DNA of 64,000 bases from Ipomoea triloba (lineage: Eukaryota > Streptophyta > Magnoliopsida > Solanales > Convolvulaceae): NCBI RefSeq assembly GCF_003576645.1, contig NC_044922.1, positions 541,351 to 605,350 on the forward strand, read 5' to 3'. This document shows positions 1 to 10,247 of this stretch, in pieces (position 1 is the first letter of the stretch; every line of letters begins with the position of its first letter). The position numbers were made by a program, and so were the translations under genes. The notes beneath the pieces are model-generated. The model was not told where the DNA came from. It was given only the letters and a program-made list of their open reading frames with translations, and made no database searches.

Positions 1-989
1 ATTTTTTAGATGAGATTAGATGTTGTTAATTTTCGAGAAGATTCTCGAATCTTTGAATGTGTGGAAAATATTTTCAAAGTTCGCTATAGGAATTACAAGC
101 ATGAATTGCACAAGCAGTTCCTCAAATATGACTTTACAACTGAGGCAAAGCTACATGTTCCAAAAGGCCTAACACAAGATAATTGGAATGAACTCTTTGA
201 TTATTGGTCCAAAGGGAATGTGCAGGTTAGTTTCTTTATTATCTTTATTAAATATACCTAATACTTATATTTTCAATACAATAATTAAGTTATGATGATG
301 GATATTATAGGTGAAGTGCATGATAAATTCTTGGTGCCGTAGTCAACAGAAAATACCACATAATCAAGGGTCTGCTGCATTTGTACCGGTGTTTAATGAA
401 CTTGTATGTTTTAGACTTTACTTATGGTTAAATTGATATTTATAATTTTTAAAATAATATTTCTATATTTGATATTTCACACAGAGGCAAAAGGAGGAAG
501 GTGATTTTATGCCTGATAGGATTGCTTTATTTAAATTCACTCGCTGTAAGAATGACAAGTGGATTACACCGGAAGCAGAGGAAACTTATGTGTGTCATTG
601 CATAAATATTGTTGTGTAATATATTTCTACTATTTGTTTAAATAATTATCTTTAATATTCCATGTTTGAGTGAATATTCTAATATTTTAGCAAAAGATGA
701 TCACCATGCTCGAGACTTCAACATCAGATGGAAATCCAATGACTGTTGATCAAGTTTATGATGTTGTAATGGCCACACGATCAGGATATATCAAAGGAAT
801 GGGGAATGGACCAAAACCACAAACATCTAGATCCACCCGGGCAAGCACATCCCATCTTGAGGAGCAAATGAAAACGACTATGAATGAGAACTCTCAACTG
901 AAGACAGAGCTTGCTGATTTGAAGATGAAGTTTCAACAATATGAAGAACTACTTGCTGCATTAGCAGCAGAGAGATCTAACCAAAACTG
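1..989 (+). pseudogene. Plant En/Spm-type transposase (PF03004-like), partial
   Basis: Four exon-like blocks in one frame can be joined with good splice sites: about 10-225, 311-403, 485-599 and 691-989. The first contains LHVPKGLTQDNWNELFDYW, typical of the plant 'Ptta/En/Spm' transposase family. The second has WCRSQQKIPHNQGSAAF; the third has RIALFKFTRCKNDKWITPEA. The fourth has GNPMTVDQVYDVVM, then a predicted coiled coil of about 40 residues (EEQMKTTMNENSQLKTELAD). These are the protein's usual C-terminal parts; the N-terminus lies left of the window. After 989 no further exon joins cleanly: the candidate at 1090-1126 gives a stop at the junction. The gene is therefore partial here and possibly dead. 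It belongs to the CACTA element ending at 2914. Confidence 0.65.
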
Positions 990-2439
990 GTATGTGAATA
1001 TATATTTAGTAATTACATGTCTTAAATTATACTTAATAATTAATGAGTTGAATTTTTAACATTACTAATACCTTGTACTCTCTTTTCAGAATTAATTCAA
1101 TGGATGAAATTTTTGTGAATTACAAGGTAAAGTGCATTGCTAAAATTAATGAGTGATATCAAGTTTATACTTTTACGATAAAATTGAAGTTCGGTGAAAC
1201 TTACAAATCTTATTCTTACACACTCATTTTATTTGCTTTTTTTTTTTTTTGGTTCTGAAGGGGTGTATTTTTTGGAGTTGAAGGCCGGATGACGTTATTG
1301 TACTGTTATTTACGCTATTAGTTTTGAAGGCGCGAAGGGGCTTTAACCATTACATGCACTACTGGTTTTTTTTGCTGTTTACACTAAGCTCCTTTCTATG
1401 GTATTTTTTTTTTCTGTTTATGTGGTTTGCTTTTAATTTTCGCTCTTAATTTTTGTTTGATCATAATTGTGGTGTTCTTATTTCTTAGGAAAGTAAAAGT
1501 ATGAATTTGAGCTGCAGTGTATATATATGGCAGCATCAATATTGCAACTTAATCTACAACAAGGTACATATTGCTATGGATGGAATACTTGATATCTAAA
1601 CTTTTATAGTGATTTTCTCCTGAAAATTTTTAATAGATTTAGCATGTTTTATTTGTCTATATAAAACTTTAGGTTTTGAGTTGAACATACTATTGCAAAT
1701 GGATTTTCTTTTAACATTTTGCTAGAACTTGTGGAGGTAATGTTTAGCATTTGAAGGTATAACCATAGTTCGAAACTTTATTTAAGATTTCTTTGTTATA
1801 TCAATTTTGGTTTTGGGCAGTATACTACTAGAATGAAATATGATTACATGTTATAAGCAACTAAATAAAATATTAGCAAAGGAAGGTTATGTTAGAAATT
1901 AAATACAAGCACAAGAAAGTATAAAAGTTATGCAAATCAACTATCGGATTGAGTTGAATATATAGTTTTGAATCATTTATTATTCATGCTTAAAAAACAT
2001 CTATATGTTTTTTAATAGCAGGGTATTGCATATCTAGACATCAAATTGGACCCGGCATCATATCGAACCTTCTACCCCAACATCAGGTCGGACCTTCTCC
2101 TCAAGACAAAGGACTTCTAAAGTGGCGACCTCAATAATTTTGATAAACATGAGAATTATTATCTATCTTTATGTGCATAAAATTGCATATAATCTCATGT
2201 TTAGTCTGACCAACTTATTTAAGAACCATTTATATCACATTACATCCTTGTAATTCAATATTCTACTATGAAAAATATTTCACTATTTTGAAATGTTAAT
2301 TGATGCTAAAATATTTTATTTCAATTACATGAAATTGTTGTGTAAACCTTTTTACATACAACTATATGTAAATTGTCATCAATTAATAAAAAAAATTATA
2401 AATATCTCCAAATATAAAATTTAGTGATGAATATAAATA

Positions 2440-2914
2440 CGAAAAAACGTCAATAAATGTATTTTTATTGACAAATTGGTATTTCATCAGCAATTTTTTT
2501 TTATGGCAAAAATAATAATATACACAATCGTCAATAAATGTTATATTCTTGACGCATTTCAATATTCGTCGCCAATTAAATTTATTCATGACAAACATAA
2601 TTTTATGGAAAACGTCAGTAAAGACACATTTTCTGACGAAATATTTTATTTCGTCACTAACTATTACTGACATTTTTGTTAATCTTTCGTTTCAAAATGT
2701 ATGTATTCCATGACATTATCAAGACCATGCAAAAACGTCGACAATAGTAATATTTAGTGACGAAAACATAACTTCGTCAGTAATACCTTTCCATATGCCG
2801 CTAACCCGACGGTCCGGGTGACGTTTTTATTTCGTCGATAAATACATTTGGTGATGCTTTTTTATTTTTTCTGACGTTTAAAAAATGTCACTAAATGTTA
2901 GAATTATAGTAGTG
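2440..2914. repeat. CACTA subterminal repeat field and 3' terminal repeat
   Basis: More than a dozen copies of a short motif built on cgtca/tgacg occur in both orientations. Examples lie near 2448, 2528, 2550, 2615, 2634, 2652, 2735, 2758, 2775, 2820 and 2873. The terminal repeat is at about 2890-2914. In En/Spm such arrays are binding sites for the element-encoded TNPA-type protein and are needed for transposition. The same motif dominates no other part of the window. Confidence 0.7.
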
Positions 2915-3029
2915 CCATCACCCATTAATATTAACAATATTACCATATTATCATATTATCATTATCATATTACCATAATAATATTATAGGATGGATAATT
3001 AATAAAATAATAAATAAATAAAATAAATG

Positions 3030-3115
3030 ATTTTACCAAAATACCCCTAAGTTTTGGGGGGAAAATTTGGGAGGAGGAAATTATTTTTATATATAGTATA
3101 GATATAGATATAGAT
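3030..3115 (-). mobile_element. Inverted Helitron-like 5' end, diverged fragment
   Basis: Read on the minus strand, this stretch resembles the first ~90 bases of the Helitron at 4632: an AT-dinucleotide start, then a tract matching 'ttttccctcccaaa', then 'aggggcatttttgtaat'. Similarity is clear but imperfect. Its remaining body would extend left and appears interrupted by the CACTA end at 2914, implying that the CACTA element inserted into an older Helitron relative. Confidence 0.45.
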
Positions 3116-3128
3116 TATAGAAGAAAAT

Positions 3129-3195
3129 AGAAGAAAATATTGAGATACTATATAAAATAAATGGCGAGAAGGATATTCCCCCACACCTAATAAAC
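3129..3195 (+). repeat. Direct repeat, left copy (partner 9766-9835)
   Basis: About 67 bases, including gagatactatat, aaataaatggcga and aggatattccc, match 9766-9835 at roughly 90 percent in the same orientation. The pair brackets the whole hAT/Helitron region (about 6.6 kb). It may be an old segmental duplication of RFC1 upstream sequence. Confidence 0.7.
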
Positions 3196-3374
3196 AAAGA
3201 TGAATCTCTAAGCCTTATAATTATTATATTATATATTTATATTTTATACAAAGTATATAAGATAATAAGAACATAAAACCCTGGAATGTAAATAATTAAT
3301 CCTATTCAACCAGCCGACTCTCAACTCTGCCTCTGCGTCGATTCCGCCTCCTGCGGTCGTCCTGGACTCCTCGC

Positions 3375-3593
3375 GTGGTCGCCGGCGGCATCCCAGCGTC
3401 ACGTCGTCTCCGACTCACCGTCCTCCCAAGTCCGAGCCGGCGTCGAAGTGCGAACTGGATTACTGACCTCGTCCTCTCTGCGAACTGCGAAGTGCGGCGA
3501 CCTCGGCCTCTCTGCGAACTGCGAACTACGGCGACCTCGCCTCTGCGTCTGCGACATCTCCGGCCACTGCTCGCCGTCGACGGTCAACCCTAA
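3375..3593 (+). other. GC-rich exon-like block with internal duplication
   Basis: An open frame of 72 codons lies in an abruptly GC-rich stretch. Inside it, 'tctctgcgaactgcgaa' followed by 'cggcgacctcg' occurs twice (about 3475-3545). It ends upstream of a plausible splice donor at 3628. I recognise no domain and regard it as a leader exon of the hAT-like element, not a gene. Confidence 0.3.
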
Positions 3594-3664
3594 CTACTGC
3601 TAGTCTGCTCAACGCCTCAACGCCTAGGTAAGTCCTACACTGGAAATCTGGTTCGCGTTTGTAA

Positions 3665-3910
3665 TTATTGCTTTATGGTTTCTACAGATTATGGTTTATG
3701 CTTATGGATTAATGGTTGAATGGTTTATGGTTTAATGGTATATGCTTTCTGTTTTGTGCTTATGGTTTAATGGTCGTTTATGCTTTATGTTTTATGTTTT
3801 ATGGTTTAATGGTTAATGAAATTTGAATGGTTTATACAGATTATGGTTTATGCTTATGGTTTAATGGTTTATGCTTTATGTTTTATGGTTTAATGGTTAA
3901 TGAAATTTGA
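3665..3910 (+). repeat. Degenerate ATGGTTTA / TTATGCTTATGG repeat
   Basis: About 245 bases consist of variants of 'atggtttatgcttatggtttaatggt'. One longer unit (about 3805-3840) recurs at about 3874-3912, including 'ttaatgaaatttgaa'. It probably arose by slippage inside the hAT-like element. Confidence 0.7.
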
Positions 3911-4214
3911 ATTTGATTATAGCAGTGTATCTTTGATAATTGATATATATGTTTGAGGCCATGAGGGTCTTTATGAAATTCTGAAAATAGCAGTGTATTA
4001 ACTTCACAGTAAACTGATTTGTATGTTGCTTGTATTGGATGTTTATACGTTATCATTTAATGAGAGTGATTTTTTAGTTTTATTAATCTATAATTTTAGA
4101 CTTTGAAAGTTGAATATTATTTTATTTTTTAAATAGACAGAATTCAAAAAAATTCCTGTGAGGATTCCCCATTCCTGAAAAATCCCCCGCCCTCGCCCCG
4201 TTGACATCCCTACT

Positions 4215-4631
4215 AGGGACAGGAGGGAATTTCCGATCCTAGCTATAAATGATGGATACTAGGTGCGTTGTGTATTACGTTAAGTAAAGTAATACGTTTG
4301 CACGAATGCCGCACGAACGGTATGGACATAGGTGGTGCCCGCATAAGTGCAACCCTCGTATTTAGTTGTCAGGTTGAATTTGAAATCTTTTAACGACTGC
4401 CGGCTATGAAGATGAGGATGACCTCGGATTATCTCCACATGAGATAAATACTTCGGGGGTGTATTCAATCACGACTTTAGACTTTAAAAGTCTAATGGTA
4501 TTGGATCAAAAGTATACAATCATTAAAAGTCTACTGGTATTCGATTCAATTTTACGGTACGATTCAAATCTTTCATAAATACTCATATATTTTACTACAA
4601 AAAATTATTAATTTTTATGTTCAAAGCAAAA
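4215..4631. other. Spacer between hAT-like and Helitron elements
   Basis: No gene. At about 4455-4560 there is a stretch starting gggggtgtattcaatcacga, with repeated 'aaaagtctaatggtattgga / aaaagtctactggtattcga'. This is the style of a plant MITE terminus, but no inverted partner was located. The Helitron inserted immediately after 4631. Confidence 0.4.
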
Positions 4632-4650
4632 TCTATATATATATAATAAT

Positions 4651-4937
4651 AGAAGTGCCTGGAACATTTTTCCCTCCCAAACTCTCAGGGGCATTTTTGT
4701 AATATCAAATATTTGGATAAAAAATTATTTAAAATTAAAATTAATTACACTTTCCTTTGATAACCTTTTGCTTTACAATTTGTGCTATATATATCACCAT
4801 ACTCTCCCTTTCTTGTCTCACAATTATTATATTCTAATAAGCCACTAAAATAAACTCAAAAAAGATCCCAGCCTCCCTATCTTTCGTTTCTCCTCTCTAT
4901 CTCTCACCTTCCAGATCTGATCTCACCACATAAAAAC

Positions 4938-4942
<5 letters not shown>
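4651..4942 (+). repeat. Helitron 5' direct repeat, copy 1 (292 bp)
   Basis: Nearly identical to 4996-5287, with only a few substitutions visible. The unit starts agaagtgcctggaacat and ends ccacataaaaacacaat. It includes a TATA-like tract (ctatatatatcacc) and a pyrimidine-rich leader-like tract (cgtttctcctctctatctctc). It lies directly inside the Helitron 5' terminus. Confidence 0.9.

Positions 4943-4995
<53 letters not shown>
4943..4995. repeat. (AT)n/(AAT)n microsatellite
   Basis: An uninterrupted AT run followed by AAT triplets separates the two 292-bp copies. It mirrors the AT-rich start of the Helitron itself. Confidence 0.9.
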
Positions 4996-5287
4996 AGAAG
5001 TGCCTGGAACATTTTTCCCTCCCAAACTCTCAGGGGCATTTTTGTAATATCAAATATTTGGATAAAAAAATATTTAAAATTAAAATTAATTACACTTTCC
5101 TTTGATAACCTTTTGCTTTACAATTTGTGCAATATATATCACCATACTCTCCCTTTCTTATCTCACAATTATTATATTATAATAAGCCACTAAAATAAAC
5201 TCAAAAAAGATCTCAGCCTCCCTATCTTTCGTTTCTCCTCTCTATCTCTCACCTTCCAGATCTGATCTCACCACATAAAAACACAAT
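4996..5287 (+). repeat. Helitron 5' direct repeat, copy 2 (292 bp)
   Basis: Second copy of the segment at 4651-4942. Its last bases run into an ATG (5286) opening an 86-codon frame rich in Lys/Arg. That frame has no recognisable domain and is more likely chance than gene. The layout suggests a duplicated or nested Helitron 5' end. Confidence 0.9.
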
Positions 5288-7086
5288 GAAGAAGAAAGTC
5301 CGGAGGAGCAATTGTTCCACCATCGAAGAAGAAGAACCAGATTTGCTCTCACGCCATTGTTCCAGATCTGATCTCATCGCTACACGGTTGCCGTTACATC
5401 AAAGAAGAAGAAGAAGAAAGCTCGATCGCCATTCTCGAGAAGTATGTTTGTTGCATACATTTCTTCTCCAACCAAGCATCATCTTCACAAAATCCACATA
5501 CATACATTTCTTCTTCTTTTTTTTTTTTTCTTTTTTACGAATTTAGTCAGACATATTGTTTTTCGCTCATCAACAAGTTACGATTTCAAGATTAATTACA
5601 TTCATGTGTTTTATATATTGAAAATTTAACTTTTAAAATCTAAATCCTTTTTTATTTTTTAAAATCTTTGAAAATTTATTTATCATTCGGGACAATCATG
5701 TGTCAGTGTGTCACATGTCGAAGTAAACAAATAAAAAATGTAATTGCGCATACACAAAACACTTTAAAATTAAAGACTTAATGAACCGTGAACACCGGAG
5801 AGACTCCTTCTCCAACAATCATGTTTGTCAAATAAATTTAAAATAAAATAAATTAAAATTTTCATACAATTAATTAATAAATTTATAAAAATAAAAAGAT
5901 ACATAGAATTAATTAATTAATTTTATTTACAATTATAATTATTATAATTAAAGAATTAATAAACTAATTGTAATAATTGTCCAGACTTCATATTATTACA
6001 CTAATAATTATTATTCTGTACAGATATTTCTATTTTTCAAAATTAAGTAATTAATTAAATAGACTTTAGTATAATTAAGGAATTATTATTTTGCTAAAAT
6101 TAATGAATTAATTGTAGTAAAGCTAATAATGGTCATATTATTACACTAACAATTATTATTCAAATTAAGCTAATAATTATTCATAATACTATACAATTAT
6201 TACTATTTTATGAAATTAAAGAATTAGTTGAATAAATTTAGTAAAATTAAGAAATTATTATTTTGCTAATTGAGAAATTAATTATAGTAAAGCAAATAAT
6301 GGTCAGATTAGTATACTAATAATTATTATTCTAATTACGCTAAAAATTATTCATATTACTATACAATTATTAGTATTCATATGGTAATTAATAGATTGTT
6401 TTTATATATGGTAAATAAGTTAATAATTAGACAAATTACTATACATATATTACTAATTAAGTCATTTTCTCACCTTTTATTAGGTTTAAAATAAAATTCG
6501 ACATATTAATATTCGAAATGATTGTACTATAATAATATTAAGAAATAAGGTATTAAAATTAATTAATTAATTAATCAAATAATGATCCAGACTATACAAA
6601 AAATATCATTACACCATTTCACACCTTTTAATAGGTTGTTTTTAAATATGGTAATTAAGTCAATAATGAGACAAATTACTATACATATATACTAATTAAT
6701 CAAATAATGATCCAGACTCATATATAGTTATATACTAAACTCACGAAACTTACTATTTATTTTTTACCTCATTCTAGAACGATATATAGATACATACTCA
6801 CATACTTACATATTTTAATTGAAAGGAATTTAACTTTAGAAACAAAAAAAAGTTGGATATTACTTAAGATTTTACCATGTATTAAACTCTAAATAATTGT
6901 GCTAAACTAACAAGTTTAAGATTTCAAGATTAATTACATTCATGTGTTTATTGAAAAATTAACTTTTAAAATCTAAATCCTTTTTATTTTTTAAAATCTT
7001 TGAAAGTTTATTTATCATTCGGGACAATCATGTGTCAGTGTGTCACATGTTGAAGTAAAAAATAAAAAATGTAACTTTGCATACAA

Positions 7087-7087
7087 N
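7087..7087. other. Single N: assembly scar
   Basis: The only ambiguous base in the window. It falls where tandem unit 2 lacks about 145 bases present in units 1 (5753-5898) and 3 (about 8420-8553). This is consistent with a closed gap or repeat collapse. Confidence 0.9.
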
Positions 7088-8216
7088 GATACATAGAATT
7101 AATTAATTAATTTTATTTACAATTATAATTATTATAATTAAAGAATTAATAAACTAATTGTAATAATTGTCCAGACTTCATATTATTACACTAATAATTA
7201 TTATTCTGTACAGATATTTCTATTTTTCAAAATTAAGTAATTAATTAAATAGACTTTAGTATAATTAAGGAATTATTATTTTGCTAAAATTAATGAATTA
7301 ATTGTAGTAAAGCTAATAATGGTCATATTATTACACTAACAATTATTATTCAAATTAAGCTAATAATTATTCATAATACTATACAATTATTACTATTTTA
7401 TGAAATTAAAGAATTAGTTGAATAAATTTTAGTAAAATTAAGAAATTATTATTTTGCTAATTGAGAAATTAATTATAATAAAGCCAATAATGGTCAGATT
7501 AGTATACTAATAATTATTATTCTAATTACGCAAATAATTATTCATATTACTATGCAATTATTAGTATTCAGATGGTAATTAGTAGGTTGTTTTTATATAT
7601 ATGGTAATTAAGTTAATAATTAGACAAATTACTATACATTTATTACTAATTAAGTCATTTTCTCACATTTTATTAGGTTGTCCGTAAAATAAAAATTCGA
7701 CATATTAATATTCGAAATGATTTTACTATAATAATATTAAGAAATAAGGTATTATAGAATTAATTAATTTTAATTAATCAAATAATAATCCAGACTATAC
7801 AAAAAATATTATTATACTATTTCACACCTTTTAATAGGCTGTTTTTAAATTTGGTAATTAAGTCAATAATGAGACAAATTACTATACAATACTACTAATT
7901 AATCAAATAATGATCCAGACTCATATATAGTTATATACTAAACTCATGAAACTTACTATTTATTTTTTACCTCATTGTATAACGATATATAGATACATAC
8001 TCACATACTTACATATTTTAATTGAAAAGGAATTTGACTTTAGAAACAAAAATGAAAAGTTGAATATTACTTAAGATTTTACCATGTATTAAACTCTAAA
8101 TAATTGTGCTAAACTAACAAGTTATTAAGATTTCAAGATTTATCACATTCATTTGTTTTATTGAAAAATTAACTTTTAAAATCTAAATCCTTTTTTATTT
8201 TTTAAAATCTTTGAAA

Positions 8217-8390
8217 GTTTATTTATCATTCGGGACAAATTTTTTAAAATCTTTGAAAGTTTATTTATCATTCGGGACAATCATGTGTCAGTCTTTGAAA
8301 GTTTATTTATCATTCGGGACAATCATGTGTCAGTGTGTCAAAGTTTATTTATCATTCGGGACAATCATGTGTCAGTGTGTCATATGTTGA
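8217..8390 (+). repeat. 42-bp period array, four copies
   Basis: The core gtttatttatcattcggga starts at 8217, 8259, 8301 and 8343, exactly 42 bases apart. Copies 2-4 carry different lengths of the following 'caatcatgtgtcagtgtgtca'. It lies in the leader of Helitron tandem unit 3; the other units have the core once. Confidence 0.9.
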
Positions 8391-9643
8391 AGTAAAAAAT
8401 AAAAAATGTAACTTTGCATACACAAAGAGCTTTAAAAATAAAGACTTAATAAACCGTGAGCACCGGAGAGACTCCTTCTGCAACAATCATGTTTGTCAAA
8501 TAAATTTTATTAAAAAATTCATACAATTAAGTAATAAATTTATAAAAATAAAAAGGATTAATTAACTTTATTTACAATTATAATTATTATAATTAAAAAA
8601 TTAAAGAATTAAGAAATTAATTGTAATAATTGTCCAGACTTCATATTAATACACTAATAATTATTATTCTATACAGATATTTTTATTTTTCAAAATTAAG
8701 TAATTAATTAAATAGACTTTAGTATAATTAAGGAATTATTATTTTGCTAAAATTAATGAATTAATTGTAGTAAAGCTAATAATGGTCATATTAGTATCGT
8801 ACACTAACAATTATTATTCAAATTAAGCTAATAATTATCATAATACTATACAATTATTACTATTTTATGAAATTAAAGAATTAGTTGAATAAATTTTAGT
8901 AAAATTAAGAAATTATTATTTTTCTAATTGAGAAATTAATTGTATTAAAGCTAATAATGGTCAGATTAGTATACTAATAATTATTATTCTAACTACGCTA
9001 ATAATTATTCATATTACTATACAATTATTAGTATTCATATGATAATTAATAGGTTGTTTTTATATATGGTAATTGAGTTAATAATTAGACAAATTACTAT
9101 ACATATATTACTAATTAAGTCAATTTCTCACCTTTTATTAGCTGTCCGCAAAATAAAAAATTGACATATTAATATTCGAAATGATTGAACTATAATAATA
9201 TTAAGAAATAAGGTATTAAGGAATTAATTTTAATTAATCAAATAATGATCTAGACTATACAAAAGATATCATTACACTATTTCACACCTTTTAATAGGCT
9301 GTTTTTAGATATGGTAATTAAGTTAATAATGAGACAAATTACTGTACATATATTACTAATTATAATCAAATAATGATCCAAACCTCATATTAGTGTATAC
9401 AGAAATTATTATTTTTATAATAATTACAATTAAATTATTTCCAACTTTTCCCATATTTATTTTAGTAATAATATAATTACATAAATCGTATTTCATATTA
9501 AAATTTTCAAGATAATTGCAGACCAACGAGTTATATTTTATATACTTTTGCACTAATTTTATAACCAAATTAATGTAGACATCCAAATATTAAAATTGTT
9601 CATAGTTTCATCTTTAATTTTATTATTTAAAAATATAATAAAT

Positions 9644-9670
9644 CCGTGCATCGCACGGGTAACTTACTAG
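9644..9670 (+). other. Helitron 3' terminal hairpin and CTAG end
   Basis: A 6-bp stem with a 3-base loop (ccgtgc/gcacgg) is followed 12 bases later by CTAG and host T. This is the replication/transfer terminator signal of Helitrons. Confidence 0.85.
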
Positions 9671-9765
9671 TTTGTTCTAAAATTTATATTTTAAATGTTT
9701 GAGAATTAGGAAATTCACAAAAAAGATATTATTGACAAATAAATACTCAATATAATAGTCTATTT

Positions 9766-9835
9766 AGAAGAAAATATTGAGATACTATATTAAATAAATG
9801 GCGAAAAGGATATTCCCTTCCCCACACGTAATAAC
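9766..9835 (+). repeat. Direct repeat, right copy (partner 3129-3195)
   Basis: About 90 percent identical to 3129-3195. It sits about 190 bases upstream of the RFC1 transcribed region, so the left copy may be duplicated RFC1 promoter sequence. Confidence 0.7.
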
Positions 9836-10247
9836 CCACAGATTATTCACAGTAAATTACCCCAACACCACCATCCGACGGCTATAATCGTTCCGAAAAC
9901 CTGAGCCCTTGATTTCGCCATTGATGAAAAATGGCGCTTCTTCCCCTAGTCGCTTGAATACGCTCTGGGATTGAACCAAAAACCGATATTAAAACCCTTT
10001 CCCCGCTTCAGCTGCGACACAGAGAAACGTCCGCGGTAAAGTTCATAGCTAGACAGTAGTAGAATCGTACTAGTATAGGTATTTTTTTTTTCTTTTAATT
10101 TCCCAATTTCTTAGGGTTTATAGCACTGACAGTGTGCGTTAGTTAATGTTTTTTACGATTTGTGGTTCTTAAAATACGTTGCATCTCCTTTCTGCAGTGA
10201 CATTTTGTATCAAAGTCGACAATTGAACCCGGTGACTCATTCCAGAT
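9836..10247 (+). promoter_or_regulatory. RFC1 promoter/leader with a 5'-UTR intron
   Basis: The leader appears to be split. A donor lies at about 10036 (ccgcg|gtaaag) and an acceptor at about 10197 (tttctgcag|tgacat), placing an intron in the 5'-UTR. The start codon follows at 10248. No clear TATA box was seen, which fits a housekeeping-type promoter. Confidence 0.5.

Larger units (their letters stand above)
1..2914 (+). mobile_element. CACTA (En/Spm) DNA transposon, 3' portion
   Basis: Seen: transposase-like exons at 1-989, then about 1.4 kb of AT-rich sequence. From about 2440 to 2905 there is a dense field of short direct and inverted motifs of the type (a)acgtca / tgacgtt / cgtcactaa. 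The element ends with a terminal sequence whose reverse complement begins CACTACTATAATTC, closing at 2914. Known: CACTA elements have CACTA-type termini, subterminal repeat arrays bound by their own protein, and 3-bp target duplications. The last three bases outside are cca; the other end lies left of the window, so the duplication cannot be tested. Confident on class, less so on whether the element was autonomous. Confidence 0.8.
2915..3300. other. AT-rich transposon flank, no gene
   Basis: Contains ATT/ATC-rich simple sequence at 2930-2990 and the inverted Helitron-like fragment. A block at 3129-3195 recurs at 9766-9835, beside the RFC1 promoter. No coding signal was seen. Confidence 0.6.
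3300..4214 (+). mobile_element. hAT-like non-autonomous element, right end with terminal repeat
   Basis: The right end (about 4150-4214), read inward on the minus strand, gives tagggatgtcaacggggc followed by G-rich sequence. This terminal-repeat style is common in plant hAT elements. Inside lie a GC-rich exon-like block (3300-3627) ending in a good donor (CCTAG|gtaagt) and then a degenerate ATGGTTTA-type repeat. No transposase (BED or dimerisation domain) ORF is present. No matching left terminus was found, so the left boundary is approximate and the element may be truncated. Confidence 0.45.
5575..9370 (+). repeat. Three long AT-rich tandem units inside the Helitron
   Basis: Units run roughly 5575-6917, 6918-8122 and 8123-9370. 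Each starts with 'aagatttcaagatt...cacattcat', then 'cattcgggacaatcatgtgt', 'gtccagacttcatatta', 'aataatggtca' and 'aataatgatccagact'. Similarity is high over the whole unit. Unit 2 is shorter because it lacks the ~145-base stretch that follows 'gcatacacaaa' in the others; an N sits exactly there (7087). No coding capacity. Together the units make up about three quarters of the element. Confidence 0.85.
4632..9670 (+). mobile_element. Non-autonomous Helitron, 5.04 kb
   Basis: The 5' terminus begins TCTATATATATATAATAAT directly after an A (4631). The 3' terminus has a short hairpin, CCGTGC-atc-GCACGG at 9644-9658, then 12 bases ending CTAG (9667-9670) followed by host T. This is the textbook Helitron layout: 5' TC, 3' hairpin plus CTRR, insertion between A and T, no target duplication. 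There is no Rep/helicase ORF, so it depends on an autonomous partner. The interior holds a duplicated 5' segment, three long AT-rich tandem units and a 42-bp array. Confidence 0.85.

Noticed and set aside
4455..4560. MITE terminus (gggggtgtattcaatc)
   Set aside because: No inverted partner found on either side of the Helitron insertion.
5286..5546. 86-codon frame at the end of the second Helitron 5' repeat
   Set aside because: Basic low-complexity sequence ending in a poly-T tract; no domain or splice context.
8220..8390. CRISPR-like array
   Set aside because: Regular spacing but spacers are parts of the repeat itself, and this is plant nuclear DNA.
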